A stretch of 64,000 bases of DNA from Pseudomonas aylmerensis. GTDB taxonomy: Bacteria > Pseudomonadota > Gammaproteobacteria > Pseudomonadales > Pseudomonadaceae. This document shows, in pieces, positions 25,081-34,516 of this stretch. Each line of letters opens with the position of its first letter. Within the stretch, counting starts at the first letter, position 1. The stretch is taken from the NCBI RefSeq assembly GCF_001702265.1, contig NZ_MAUE01000010.1, positions 62,001 through 126,000 of the forward strand, read 5' to 3'. The notes under the pieces are model-generated. The model was given only the letters and a program-made list of their open reading frames with translations. It was not told the origin of the DNA and made no database searches. The position numbers were made by a program, and so were the translations under genes.

Positions 25081-25893
25081 ATGCCTGTCGCCGTTATCGA
25101 TGGACAACCGCTGCACTACGTCGACCAAGGCACCGGCCCGGTCGTACTGCTGGGTTCCAGTTACCTGTGGAACAGCGACATGTGGGCGCCGCAGATCAAC
25201 GCCCTGGCGAAATATTATCGAGTGATCGCCCCTGAGTTATGGGGCCATGGCCAATCGGGCCAGATGCCCGAGACCACTGAGTCCCTGGACGACCTGGCCG
25301 ACCAGGCACTGCGTCTACTGGATCACCTGCAGATCGACAAGGTCAATCTGGTCGGCCTTTCGGTCGGCGGCATGTGGGGGGCACGCCTGGCGTTGAAGGA
25401 GCCCGGCCGGATCAATAGCCTGGTGCTGATGGACACGTATCTGGGCGCAGAACCTCAGGCAACCCGCGACTACTACTTCTCGCTATTGAAGATGATCGAA
25501 GACGCAGGCCACTTCCCGGAGCATTTGCTGGATATCGTCGCGCCGATTTTCTTTCGGCCGGGAATCGATCGTGAATCGACCTTGTACAAGGGTTTCCGCC
25601 ACACTCTGACAGGCTTCTCCGCAGAGCAGCTGCGTGACAGCATCGTGCCACTGGGCCGCGTCACCTTCGGTCGCAGCGATATCCTCGATCAGTTGCACAA
25701 GCTCAGCCCCGCTACAACGCTGGTGATGTGTGGGGAAGATGACCAGCCGCGACCTCCGGCCGAGGCTCGGGAGATGGCCGAGTCGATTGGCTGCCCACTG
25801 GTGCTGATTCCAGGTGCCGGGCATATTTCCAGCCGCGAAAATCCGGAGTTCGTGAATGGCGCGTTGCTGACTTTCCTGGCCAGCCACACCTGA
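25081..25893 (+). CDS. alpha/beta fold hydrolase
   Basis: This 270-residue cytoplasmic hydrolase has the nucleophile elbow GLSVGGMWG (Ser near residue 98), the oxyanion region around LLGSSYLWNSDMW, the acid in GEDDQPRP and the catalytic His in PGAGHISS. The sequence resembles 3-oxoadipate enol-lactonase-like hydrolases but lacks protocatechuate-pathway neighbours, so a specific substrate is not claimed. The gene follows the G-poor repeat tail and converges with the chemoreceptor gene after a 34-base gap. Confidence 0.85.
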   Translation: MPVAVIDGQPLHYVDQGTGPVVLLGSSYLWNSDMWAPQINALAKYYRVIAPELWGHGQSGQMPETTESLDDLADQALRLLDHLQIDKVNLVGLSVGGMWGARLALKEPGRINSLVLMDTYLGAEPQATRDYYFSLLKMIEDAGHFPEHLLDIVAPIFFRPGIDRESTLYKGFRHTLTGFSAEQLRDSIVPLGRVTFGRSDILDQLHKLSPATTLVMCGEDDQPRPPAEAREMAESIGCPLVLIPGAGHISSRENPEFVNGALLTFLASHT

Positions 25894-25927
25894 TTCCGGC
25901 GTTTTGATCGCGGTAACCAGACGCCGA

Positions 25928-27895
25928 TCAAAGCCGGAAATGCCCGACCATCCCCTTCAGCTCCGCACCCAGCTGCGCCAGTTGGATACTCGACGCAGCG
26001 TTGCCCTGCATGCTCAACGCCGATTGATCGGCACTGGCACGAATGCTGGTGACACTGCGGTTGATCTCTTCGGCCACCGAGCTTTGCTCCTCGGCGGCGG
26101 CAGCAATCTGCTGGTTCATCTGCTGGATCAGTGACACCGCCACCGCGATGCTGCCCAGCGCACTTTCGGTTTCCAGCGCGTCGCTGACGGCCAGTTTCAC
26201 CAGCTCGCCGCTTTGCTGGATCTGCTGCACCGAAGACTGCGCCGCGTTGCGCAAGGTGCTGACCAGCCGTTCGATTTCTTCGGTGGATTGCTGAGTGCGC
26301 TTGGCCAACGCCCGCACCTCATCGGCCACCACGGCGAACCCACGCCCCTGCTCACCCGCGCGGGCGGCTTCGATAGCCGCGTTGAGGGCCAGCAAGTTGG
26401 TCTGCTCGGCGACGCTCTTGATCACACCCAACACCGTGCCGATGTTCTGGATCTCGGCACTCAGGCTCTCGATGCTGGCGCTGGCATGGGTGCTTGAGGT
26501 GGCGAGCAGCTCGATGCGCTGCAGACTCTGGCGCACCACCTGCTGGCCGCAGTCGACTTTGTCGTCCGCGGTCTGCGCGGCTTGCGCGGCCTCTTCGGCA
26601 TTGCGCGCCACGTCATGCACGGTGGCTGTCATCTGGTTCATGGCCGTGGCCACCTGCTCGGTTTCTTCCTTCTGGCTGCTGACCTCGACATTGGTCTGCT
26701 CGGTGACGCTGGAGAGCGAATGCGCCGAGCTGGCGAGTTGCTCGATACCCGCCTGCAGGCCGCTGACCATCTGGCTCAGGCCATTGCCCATCTGCTGCAT
26801 CGCCTGCATCAGCTGGCCGATTTCATCACGGCGAGTGACCTCCATGCGCCCGCTCAGATCGCCGGCGGCAATCTGCTGGGCCACGGCAATCACACTGCGC
26901 AGCGGCGCGACGATCAGGCGGGTAATCACCCAGGCCGCAATCAAGCCCACCAGCAGGGCCAGGGCCGACGAGCCAATGATCAGCAGCGCGCTTTTCTTCA
27001 GCTGCGCCTGCATCGACTGGTCTTCGGCGTCATACGCCTGGTTGACGCGGCTGACCACTTGCTCGGCGCGATCGCGCAGCTGCTTGTAGACGCCTTTTTC
27101 CTGTGCCAGCAGGCCGGTGTATTCAGCGAGTTTCTCGCTGAACGCGGCAATGTGCCCAGAGACCTCGTTGAGCACCGTTTGATAACCGGGGTCCTTGACC
27201 GAGGTTTTCAGTTGTTCGACCTGGGCCAGGGCCTGGTCCGCCTGCTCGATCTTGCCCTGTTCGGCGTCGTCCGCATCCACCTTGCGGCTCTGGTCCAGGC
27301 GCACATGGGCTTCGTTCATCGCCTGCAGCATCAGGCGCGAGACCTGGCTGACCTGCCCGGCCTGCTCAATGAATTCGGCGCCCTCCTTGCCCTGGCTTTC
27401 CTTCAAGCCATACGCGCCGTCATCCGCCAGCCCGGCCTGCAACACGTCGAGGTTATTGGCCACGCTGGACACCGACCAACTGGCCATTTCCAGCGCCAGG
27501 TCCTTGGTCTGGGTCAGTTCGACGAATTCATCGAAGGCCTTGCGGTAGGCGGCCAGGGCCTGTTCGACATCGCTCATCACCGGCCCATTCGCGGCGGACT
27601 GCGCCTTGAGGCTCGCCGCCTGGGCGGCCAAGGCGTCGACACTGGCGTGCAGGGCATCGACCGCCTTGGGGTCGGCGTGCAGCGCGTAGTCCTGTTCGAT
27701 CAGGCGCACCTTGAGCAACCCGCTGTTGAGCGATGACATCGCCGTGAGGCCTTCGAAGCGTTGCCCAACGGTCTGCAGGGACCACACGCCAATGGCCGCG
27801 ACCACGGCCGTCAGCAGCAGTACCAAGGTGAACCCCAAGCCCAGCTTTTTCGCCATACCGAGGTTGGCGAAACGTCGTTGCACGCCCGAAATCAT
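25928..27895 (-). CDS. methyl-accepting chemotaxis protein with helical bimodular sensor
   Basis: This 655-residue transmembrane chemoreceptor has a first membrane helix at about 17-37 and a long periplasmic domain of about 260 residues, all helical. That size and the repeated helical pattern fit the HBM (McpS-type) class that binds organic acids such as TCA intermediates. A second helix lies at about 300-322, then HAMP (about 323-376) and the cytoplasmic signalling domain with the conserved tip [18 protein letters not shown] near residue 497. There is no C-terminal CheR-docking pentapeptide; it ends GHFRL. The ATG at 27895 follows GAGG at a suitable distance. It is transcribed alone, as most Pseudomonas receptors are. 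The ligand is inferred from domain type only. Confidence 0.9.
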   Translation of the reverse strand: MISGVQRRFANLGMAKKLGLGFTLVLLLTAVVAAIGVWSLQTVGQRFEGLTAMSSLNSGLLKVRLIEQDYALHADPKAVDALHASVDALAAQAASLKAQSAANGPVMSDVEQALAAYRKAFDEFVELTQTKDLALEMASWSVSSVANNLDVLQAGLADDGAYGLKESQGKEGAEFIEQAGQVSQVSRLMLQAMNEAHVRLDQSRKVDADDAEQGKIEQADQALAQVEQLKTSVKDPGYQTVLNEVSGHIAAFSEKLAEYTGLLAQEKGVYKQLRDRAEQVVSRVNQAYDAEDQSMQAQLKKSALLIIGSSALALLVGLIAAWVITRLIVAPLRSVIAVAQQIAAGDLSGRMEVTRRDEIGQLMQAMQQMGNGLSQMVSGLQAGIEQLASSAHSLSSVTEQTNVEVSSQKEETEQVATAMNQMTATVHDVARNAEEAAQAAQTADDKVDCGQQVVRQSLQRIELLATSSTHASASIESLSAEIQNIGTVLGVIKSVAEQTNLLALNAAIEAARAGEQGRGFAVVADEVRALAKRTQQSTEEIERLVSTLRNAAQSSVQQIQQSGELVKLAVSDALETESALGSIAVAVSLIQQMNQQIAAAAEEQSSVAEEINRSVTSIRASADQSALSMQGNAASSIQLAQLGAELKGMVGHFRL

Positions 27896-28010
27896 TGCAC
27901 TTGCATCCTCTCGCAATGGCAGATGCCATCAAGCCCGGTTGACCAGAAGCGAGATTGGCAACCCCAAGGCACTGAGCACAAGACGTTGGCGCCTGAATAA
28001 TGGCAAAAAG

Positions 28011-29423
28011 CTACTTGCTCGTCGTTTTCAGAATGGTCGAGGTCGATCTGGCAGGCCCCAAGGCCCGGAAAAACGCCTGGGCACGCTGGTCAGCCGCGTA
28101 GGCCACGTTGATGCGCAGCCAATCGCTGGGTTCACCGCCTGGATTGAACAACGCGCCAGGCGCCAGCAACACCCCGAGCCGCCGCGCACAGGCCTGCAAC
28201 CGCGAACGATCGCCGCCGCCTGGCCGCGCCCACACGAACATGCCGCCGGCCGGCACCGCGAACACCTCCCACTCCTCATCCTCCAGGACTTGCAGGGTCG
28301 CGGCCATCTCAATACTCAACCGCTTGCGCAAGCGCTGCACCCATTTGCGGTACGTGCCATTGGCCAGCAGCGTGGCCACCACCGCCTCGGCAAATCGCGA
28401 GGTGCCGAAACCGGTCAGGGTCTTGAGGCTGGCCAGTTGCTCGATGAGCGTCGTACTGGCACTGAGGTAGCCGACTCTCAAGGCACTGCTCAAGCACTTG
28501 GAAAAACTCGCCACATAGATCACCCGATCATCATGGGGCAACGCCGAAAGTCGCGTGCAACCGGCGTGCTGCAAGTCGCCGTAGACATCTTCTTCGATGA
28601 TCAGGAAGTCTTTGCTGCCCGCCAACTCCAGCAGACGCTCGGCCACTGCGCGGTTCAGGCTGGTGCCGGTGGGGTTGTGATACAGGCTGTGGATGAACAG
28701 GCACCTGGGCCGATGGCGCTGCAACAGGGCTTCCAGCGCCGGGATGTCCGGGCCTGCGCGGGTACGCGGCACTTCCAGCAACCGCACTCCGTGAAACGCC
28801 AGTTGCCGATAAAGGTTGCCGTAACCGGGGGTTTCAACCACCACACTGTCACCGGGCCTGAGCAACGTGCGAATAAGCAGGTCCTGGGCGTGGCTGGCGC
28901 CGCCAGTGGTAAGGATACGGTCGAGGCTGGTGACTATATGCATGCGGGACAGGCGCTTGAGCAGTTGCTCGCGCAGCGATGCCAGTCCCAGGGGCGTGCT
29001 GTAGTTGAACAGGCCGCCCGTGTCGGTACGGGTGACTTCGCGAATCGCGTAACTGATGTCATCGCTTTCGCGCCAGGCATCCGGCAACCAGCCACAGCCG
29101 AGCTTCAGCTCTCCCAGCGGATTATCGGCAAAGGCGCCCCACTCCCGCTCCGCGCCTTCATACCAGTGCCCCTCGGTCAGCGCGGTCGGCGGGGCCACCA
29201 CAAAGCCTGAGCCCGGCCTGGCAGCCAACACGCCCTGGGCGACCATCCGTTCGAATGCCTCGATCACGCTGGACTGGCTGAGCAGGTTATCGAGGGCCAA
29301 CTGCCGCACGGACGGCAGGCGCGTGCCGGGGCTTACCCCGTCCCTGCGAATCCACTCCGCCACGGCGCTGACGATTTGCTGCACCACCGGTACAAGGGCT
29401 TGTCGATCGATCCCTAAATCCAT
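28011..29423 (-). CDS. MocR-type PLP-dependent regulator
   Basis: This is a 470-residue GntR/aminotransferase fusion. The DNA-binding domain is at about 12-78 (GVSPGTRLPSVRQLALDNLLSQSS), then the fold-type I domain with HNPTG at 249-253, the PLP-ring aspartate in IIEEDVYGD and the PLP lysine K309 in YVASFSKCLS. It differs from the regulator at 21530 and does not diverge from a metabolic gene: upstream lies an AT-rich gap (29424-29627) before a co-directional SDR gene, and the MCP gene is downstream. Its target is therefore not evident. Possible roles include control of amino-acid or amine use. Confidence 0.9.
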   Translation of the reverse strand: MDLGIDRQALVPVVQQIVSAVAEWIRRDGVSPGTRLPSVRQLALDNLLSQSSVIEAFERMVAQGVLAARPGSGFVVAPPTALTEGHWYEGAEREWGAFADNPLGELKLGCGWLPDAWRESDDISYAIREVTRTDTGGLFNYSTPLGLASLREQLLKRLSRMHIVTSLDRILTTGGASHAQDLLIRTLLRPGDSVVVETPGYGNLYRQLAFHGVRLLEVPRTRAGPDIPALEALLQRHRPRCLFIHSLYHNPTGTSLNRAVAERLLELAGSKDFLIIEEDVYGDLQHAGCTRLSALPHDDRVIYVASFSKCLSSALRVGYLSASTTLIEQLASLKTLTGFGTSRFAEAVVATLLANGTYRKWVQRLRKRLSIEMAATLQVLEDEEWEVFAVPAGGMFVWARPGGGDRSRLQACARRLGVLLAPGALFNPGGEPSDWLRINVAYAADQRAQAFFRALGPARSTSTILKTTSK

Positions 29424-29627
29424 GAGCCACTCACTTCAACTGTCTGTTATTCAACCCCAAAGAGTTAAGCACAGAAGGCCGTCATGACCGGCTGCTAAGA
29501 TTTATTAAATTATTGATTTTATTAGGTTATTTACCTGGTGATACACATTCGGGCGCGGCACTTTGCCAGCTTTGGAAATACCCCACAGCCCCCCAATCCC
29601 TTTTCGATTGGGGCGCCGCGCGAGGTC

Positions 29628-30389
29628 CTAGATTGCCGTTGCGCCACCGTCCACCGCCAGTGCCTGGCCAGTGGTGAATGCAGCGCCATCGCTACAGAGG
29701 TAGAGCACCGCACTGGCAATTTCCTCGACCTTGCCGATGCGCCCGACCGGGTGCATGGCCGCGGCAAATTCGGCTTTGCGCGGGTCGGCTTCATAGGCTC
29801 GCCGGAACATATCGGTGTCGATCACCGCCGGGCAGACGGCATTGACGCGGATTTTCTTCTTCGCATACTCGATGGCCGCCGATTTGGTCAGGCCGATCAC
29901 GGCATGCTTGGAGGCGGCGTAAATGCTCATTTTCGGCGCGGCCCCCAACCCCGCCACAGACGCCGTGTTGACGATCGCCCCGCCGCCCTGGGCCAGCAGC
30001 AGCGGTAGCTGGTGTTTCATGCACAGCCACACCCCCTTGACGTTGACACCCATGATGGCGTCGAACTCATCCAGGCTGCCGTCCGCCAACTTGCCCTTCT
30101 CGATCTCGATCCCGGCATTATTGAAGGCGTAATCCAGGCGGCCATAAGCAGCAACGGTCTGCGCCATCAGTTGTTGCACGTCCGCCTCAAGGGTGACATT
30201 GCAACGCACGAACAGCGCCTCACCTCCGGCCTGTTGGATCAAAGCGACGGTGCCTTCACCGCCGGCCACATCCAGGTCGGCGACCACCACTTTCAAGCCT
30301 TCGCCAGCGAAGGCCAGCGCGGTGGCGCGGCCAATACCGGCGGCGGCGCCAGTGACCAGGGCGACCTGGCCGGAAAACGTCATGCTCAT
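29628..30389 (-). CDS. SDR family oxidoreductase
   Basis: This 253-residue classical short-chain dehydrogenase uses NAD(P)H for alcohol-ketone or related reductions. It shows the cofactor loop TGAAAGIGRA near residue 14, the NNAG motif near 88, the catalytic serine in NTASVAG, and Y-A-A-S-K (active Tyr and Lys) near 155. The ATG at 30389 has AGGA upstream; the long open frame upstream of it is antisense to the next gene. It diverges from the NADP-dependent reductase at 30618 across 228 bp, suggesting coordinated but separate promoters. An inverted repeat CCCCAATC/GATTGGGG at about 29591-29613 follows the gene, though without a T-run. The substrate is unknown. Confidence 0.9.
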   Translation of the reverse strand: MSMTFSGQVALVTGAAAGIGRATALAFAGEGLKVVVADLDVAGGEGTVALIQQAGGEALFVRCNVTLEADVQQLMAQTVAAYGRLDYAFNNAGIEIEKGKLADGSLDEFDAIMGVNVKGVWLCMKHQLPLLLAQGGGAIVNTASVAGLGAAPKMSIYAASKHAVIGLTKSAAIEYAKKKIRVNAVCPAVIDTDMFRRAYEADPRKAEFAAAMHPVGRIGKVEEIASAVLYLCSDGAAFTTGQALAVDGGATAI

Positions 30390-30617
30390 GGGGGATGTCC
30401 TGTGGGAAAAATAGCCGTGGGTCGAGTCTAGCCAACGCCGCGCTGGGCGCGTCAGCACTATCAGAAGGCCGGTTGGGGCTGCATGAATCGCAGTGATAAG
30501 GCCCACTGCATGACTATCAGCAAGGCCTATCGGCGGGCATTCGCGCCTTCGGTCAACCTTGCCCCGCGCGCGTTCAAGGTCTATCACTTGAGGTTCATTT
30601 CCAGAAGAGTCGCTGCC

Positions 30618-31625
30618 ATGACCGCCCAGACCAACCGTCAATTCCTGCTCGCCAAGCGCCCGGTCGGCGCAGCCACCCGGGATACCTTCACCTACCAGGA
30701 AGTGCCGGTTGGCACGCCCCAGGACGGGCAAGTGCTGGTACGCAATGAATACCTGTCCCTCGACCCGGCCATGCGTGGCTGGATGAATGAAGGCAAGTCC
30801 TACATTCCGCCGGTGGGCATTGGTGAAGTCATGCGCGCGCTGGGCGTGGGCAAGGTGATTGCCTCCAACAACCCGAAATTTGCCGTAGGCGATTACGTGA
30901 ATGGCGCGCTGGGGGTGCAGGATTACTTCCTCGGCGAGCCGCGCGGGTTCTACAAGGTCGACCCGACGCTTGCCCCGCTGCCGCGCTACCTGTCGGCCTT
31001 GGGCATGACGGGCATGACCGCCTACTTCGCCCTGCTCGACACCGGGGCGCCCAAGGCCGGTGAGACCGTGGTGATCTCCGGTGCCGCCGGCGCGGTGGGC
31101 AGCATTGCCGGGCAGATCGCCAAGATCAAAGGCTGCCGCGTGGTCGGCATTGCCGGCGGCGCCGACAAGTGCAAGTTCCTCGTCGATGAACTGGGCTTCG
31201 ACGCCGCCATCGACTACAAAAGCGAAGACGTGCCTGCTGCCCTCAAGCGCGAGTGCCCCAAAGGGGTCGATGTGTATTTCGATAACGTCGGCGGTGACAT
31301 TCTCGACGCCGTGCTCAGCCGCCTGGCACTGAAGGCCCGCGTGGTGATCTGCGGTGCCATCAGCCAATACAACAACAAGGAAGCCGTGAAGGGTCCGGCC
31401 AACTATCTGTCACTGCTGGTCAATCGCGCGCGCATGGAAGGTTTCGTGGTGATGGACCACGCCGCCAACTTCGCCGCAGCCGGCCAGGAAATGGGCGGCT
31501 GGATGGCGCAGGGCAAGCTCAAGAGCAAGGAAGATATCGTGGAAGGGCTGGAGACGTTCCCGGAAACGTTGATGAAGCTGTTCAACGGCGAGAACTTTGG
31601 GAAGTTGGTGCTCAAGGTCAGCTGA
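30618..31625 (+). CDS. NADP-dependent medium-chain reductase (curcumin/alkenal reductase type)
   Basis: This 335-residue zinc-free MDR family enzyme reduces the C=C bond of alpha,beta-unsaturated aldehydes or ketones using NADPH. The N-terminal GroES-like fold includes NEYLSLDPAMRGWM, followed by the Rossmann motif ISGAAGAVGSIAGQ near residue 155 and NADPH-binding GGADKCKFL. It lacks the cysteine ligands of zinc alcohol dehydrogenases. The start at 30618 is supported by homology; a weak AGAAGAG precedes it. It diverges from an SDR gene, and the pair may detoxify lipid-derived or plant-derived aldehydes. This role is inferred from the family. Confidence 0.9.
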   Translation: MTAQTNRQFLLAKRPVGAATRDTFTYQEVPVGTPQDGQVLVRNEYLSLDPAMRGWMNEGKSYIPPVGIGEVMRALGVGKVIASNNPKFAVGDYVNGALGVQDYFLGEPRGFYKVDPTLAPLPRYLSALGMTGMTAYFALLDTGAPKAGETVVISGAAGAVGSIAGQIAKIKGCRVVGIAGGADKCKFLVDELGFDAAIDYKSEDVPAALKRECPKGVDVYFDNVGGDILDAVLSRLALKARVVICGAISQYNNKEAVKGPANYLSLLVNRARMEGFVVMDHAANFAAAGQEMGGWMAQGKLKSKEDIVEGLETFPETLMKLFNGENFGKLVLKVS

Positions 31626-31657
31626 CATACCACAGGCAGTCCGGTCGCCACTGTTAT

Positions 31658-31716
31658 ATGGGAGCCGGGCTTGCCCGCGATGCAGGCGCCTCGGTGTTTG
31701 AGCGACACCGAGGCGC
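31658..31716. repeat. one-armed REPIN remnant
   Basis: One REP (ATGGGAGCCGGGCTTGCCCG, 31658-31677) leads into the 12-base perfect hairpin GCGCCTCGGTGT (31686-31697) / ACACCGAGGCGC (31705-31716). The hairpin matches the centre of longer REPINs, but the second outer arm is missing. It lies between convergent genes and could stop transcription, though no T-run follows. Confidence 0.7.
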
Positions 31717-31728
31717 TGCGGTCAGTGC

Positions 31729-32427
31729 TTACATGATCTCGGCAACCACCGCCGCCAGCGCCTTGGCCGGGTCCGCCGCCTGGCTGATCGGGCGACCGAT
31801 CACCAGGTAGTCGGAACCTGCATCCAGTGCCTGGCGTGGCGTGAGGATGCGGCGCTGGTCATCCTGGGCGCTGCCGGCCGGGCGAATACCTGGGGTCACC
31901 AGTTGCAGCGACGGATGCGCAGCTTTCAGGGCCTGGGCTTCCAGTGCCGAGCACACCAGGCCATCGAGGCCGGCTTTCTGCGCCAGGGCGGCCAGGCGCA
32001 GGACCTGCTCCTGAGGCTCGATATCCAGGCCGATGCCGGCCAGGTCTTCGCGCTCCATGCTGGTAAGCACGGTCACGCCGATCAGCAAGGGCTTCGGGCC
32101 GCTGCGCTGTTCCAGCACTTCCCGGCAGGCACTCATCATGCGCAGGCCGCCGGAGCAGTGCACATTGACCATCCACACGCCCATCTCGGCGGCGGCCTTG
32201 ACCGCCATCGCGGTGGTGTTGGGGATGTCGTGGAATTTCAGGTCGAGGAACACCTCGAAACCTTTGTCACGCAGGGTGCCGACGATTTCCGCGGCGCAAC
32301 TGGTGAACAGTTCCTTGCCGACCTTGACCCGGCAAAGCGTGGGGTCCAACTGGTCAGCCAGCTTCAGTGCGGCGTCACGAGTGGGGTAATCCAGGGCGAC
32401 GATGATAGGAGTCTGGCAGGCGGACAT
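31729..32427 (-). CDS. pyrF: orotidine 5'-phosphate decarboxylase
   Basis: This 232-residue TIM-barrel enzyme carries out the last step of UMP synthesis, converting OMP to UMP and CO2. The family signature [10 protein letters not shown] (near residue 62, with the catalytic Asp-Lys-Asp set) is intact, as are [10 protein letters not shown] and the phosphate loop VIGRPISQA. The length fits the bacterial type. It is transcribed alone on the minus strand, diverging from a two-component system across 259 bp; the link between them is probably positional. No attenuator-like leader is obvious in the gap. Confidence 0.96.
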   Translation of the reverse strand: MSACQTPIIVALDYPTRDAALKLADQLDPTLCRVKVGKELFTSCAAEIVGTLRDKGFEVFLDLKFHDIPNTTAMAVKAAAEMGVWMVNVHCSGGLRMMSACREVLEQRSGPKPLLIGVTVLTSMEREDLAGIGLDIEPQEQVLRLAALAQKAGLDGLVCSALEAQALKAAHPSLQLVTPGIRPAGSAQDDQRRILTPRQALDAGSDYLVIGRPISQAADPAKALAAVVAEIM

Positions 32428-32686
32428 TGGAATGGGCTCTCAGGCAAGTCGAAATCGGCGCGGATTGTAGCGCAAGCGGCGCCGTTGCGGGATCCGATGA
32501 TCGGTAAATACTGACCAACCGCCGTCAGTCGGGCATTTCCGGGAATTATTTCAAAATTGATACATTCACGACATGCGCCCAACACGCCCCAGGGCTAGCC
32601 TCGCCCGCACGACCCACCGACCAGCACTTCCAGCCATGGGGCTGGGCGCCTATGCTGACCGCAACAACCAGGCAGATGATCGCACT

Positions 32687-33451
32687 ATGCATACCCCTTC
32701 CGTCCCTGTAAATGACGAGCAAAAAGGCGCGGCGATCGCCGATGACAAGCGCTGGAACACCCGCGCGCTGATCGTTGACGACGATGTGCCGATCCGCGAA
32801 CTGCTGATCGACTACCTCGCGCGCTTCAATATTCTCGCGACCGGCGTGACCGACGGCGCAGCGATGCGCCAGGCCATGCAAGCCGAAACCTTTGATGTGG
32901 TGGTGCTCGACCTGATGCTGCCGGGTGAGGATGGGCTGTCGCTGTGCCGCTGGTTGCGCGCCGAATCGGACATCCCGATCCTGATGCTCACCGCCCGCTG
33001 CGAGCCCACCGACCGCATTATCGGCCTGGAACTGGGGGCCGACGACTATATGTCCAAGCCGTTCGAGCCGCGCGAGTTGGTGGCGCGCATCCAGACCATC
33101 CTGCGCCGAGTGCGGGATGACCGCACCGAGCAGCGCGCGAATATTCGCTTCGATAACTGGCGGCTCAACAGTGTGTTGCGTCAACTGGTGGCCGACGATG
33201 GCCTGGTCGTGCCGCTGTCCAATGCCGAATTCCGCCTGCTGTGGGTGTTTATCGAGCGCCCGCGTCGGGTATTGAGCCGTGAGCAATTGCTGGATGCCGC
33301 CCGTGGCCGTTCGATCGAAGCCTTTGATCGCAGCATCGATCTGCTGGTGTCGCGCCTGCGGCAAAAACTCGGGGATGACCCGAAGGCCCCGCAACTGATC
33401 AAGACCGTGCGTGGCGAAGGCTACCTGTTCGACGCCCGGGATATCGGCTGA
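32687..33451 (+). CDS. OmpR-family response regulator
   Basis: This 254-residue regulator has an N-terminal receiver domain (about 26-140) with the acidic pair VDDD, the phospho-acceptor Asp in VVLDLMLPGEDG (about residue 72) and the conserved Lys in DDYMSKPF. The C-terminal winged helix (about 150-250) ends with VRGEGYLFD. The start ATG at 32687 is the best match in length; the frame stays open upstream, but those codons lack family character. It overlaps the kinase gene by one base (TGATG). The regulon is unknown. Similarity to RstA/OmpR-like regulators suggests envelope or ionic control, a weak inference. Confidence 0.9.
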   Translation: MHTPSVPVNDEQKGAAIADDKRWNTRALIVDDDVPIRELLIDYLARFNILATGVTDGAAMRQAMQAETFDVVVLDLMLPGEDGLSLCRWLRAESDIPILMLTARCEPTDRIIGLELGADDYMSKPFEPRELVARIQTILRRVRDDRTEQRANIRFDNWRLNSVLRQLVADDGLVVPLSNAEFRLLWVFIERPRRVLSREQLLDAARGRSIEAFDRSIDLLVSRLRQKLGDDPKAPQLIKTVRGEGYLFDARDIG

Positions 33452-34485
33452 TGCGGGCCCCCTTCAACACGCTGTTCGGGCGGCTGTTCGGCGTGTTGCT
33501 GGTGGCAATTGTGCTGGCCCACCTGCTGGGGTTCTTCTGGTTTCACCATTACGGTCCACCGCCGCCACCGCCGCAGGGCACTTTCGTCGAGCAGCCGGAC
33601 GGCACGATGAAGCTGTTGCCCAAGCATAAGCGCTCCTGGTTCAACGGCCCGGCAGTGCCACTGACGTTCCAGTTCATCTCGCTGATCATCGCCGCCTGGT
33701 ATGGCGCCAAGTTGCTGAGCCGGCCGATCCAGCGCCTGAGTGAAGCCGCCGAGCGCCTGAGCCTGGACCTCGACAGCCCGCCCCTCGACGAACTGGGGCC
33801 GCGAGAGGCCAAACAGGCAGCATCGACCTTCAACCTGATGCAGCGGCGCATCCGCGAGCAGGTCAGCCAACGCGCACGCATGCTCGGTGCCGTTTCCCAC
33901 GACCTGCGCACCCCGCTGTCGCGGCTCAAGCTGCGCCTGGAGCAGATCGACGACGTCAAGCTGCAAGGCCAGATGCGCCAGGACCTGAATGACATGATCG
34001 GCATGCTCGACGCCACGTTGAGCTACCTGCACGAACAACGCACCAGCGAAACCCGGCATTGGCTGGATGTGCAGGCGCTGGTGGAGTCGTTGAGCGAGAA
34101 CGCCCAGGATCAGGGCTCCGATGTGCAATTTGCCGGCACCTGCGCGCCCTTGCAGGTGCAACCGATGGCCTTGCGTTCGTGCCTCAACAACCTGATCGAC
34201 AATGCCCTGCGCTATGCCGGCACGGCGCGCGTCGAGTTGTCGGATAGCCGCGATGCGCTGGTCATCCGCGTGATCGACCATGGCCCGGGCATTGCCGCCG
34301 ATAAGCGTGAGGCCGTGTTCGAACCGTTCTATCGGCTGGAAGGTTCACGCAATCGCAATTCCGGCGGCGTCGGCCTGGGCATGACGATTTCCAAGGAAGC
34401 CGCCGAGCGCCTGGGCGGCAGCCTGACCCTGGAGGAGACCCCGGGCGGCGGCTTGACCGCCGTGATGTGGCTGCCCCGCGCCTGA
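33451..34485 (+). CDS. sensor histidine kinase
   Basis: This 344-residue partner of the preceding regulator is an inner-membrane kinase with helices at about 8-28 and 73-90 and a small periplasmic loop of about 45 residues that begins with a run of prolines (HYGPPPPPPQGTF). HAMP follows (about 91-143), then the dimerisation domain with phospho-acceptor His in VSHDLRTPLS (about 150), the N-box NNLIDNALRYA, the G1 box DHGPGIA and G2 box GVGLGM. A sensor loop this short suggests it detects membrane state, ions or a protein partner rather than a bound small molecule. It is translated together with the regulator. Confidence 0.92.
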   Translation: MRAPFNTLFGRLFGVLLVAIVLAHLLGFFWFHHYGPPPPPPQGTFVEQPDGTMKLLPKHKRSWFNGPAVPLTFQFISLIIAAWYGAKLLSRPIQRLSEAAERLSLDLDSPPLDELGPREAKQAASTFNLMQRRIREQVSQRARMLGAVSHDLRTPLSRLKLRLEQIDDVKLQGQMRQDLNDMIGMLDATLSYLHEQRTSETRHWLDVQALVESLSENAQDQGSDVQFAGTCAPLQVQPMALRSCLNNLIDNALRYAGTARVELSDSRDALVIRVIDHGPGIAADKREAVFEPFYRLEGSRNRNSGGVGLGMTISKEAAERLGGSLTLEETPGGGLTAVMWLPRA

Positions 34486-34491
34486 ACGCAG

Positions 34492-34515
34492 GCGCCGGCA
34501 AGCCGGCTCCTACGG
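34492..34515. repeat. single REP
   Basis: The palindrome GCCGGCAAGCCGGC (34494-34507), followed by TCCTACGGG, lies between the kinase stop and the convergent transporter stop. It is a lone REP unit. Confidence 0.7.
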
Positions 34516-34516
34516 G

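Noticed and set aside
30390..31367. Upstream extension of the SDR frame across the divergent reductase gene
   Set aside because: The SDR family starts at the ATG at 30389 with a good ribosome site; the extension is antisense to a confident gene.
32573..32686. N-terminal extension of the response regulator
   Set aside because: The frame is open, but the extra 38 residues have no family character and no ribosome site at 32573.
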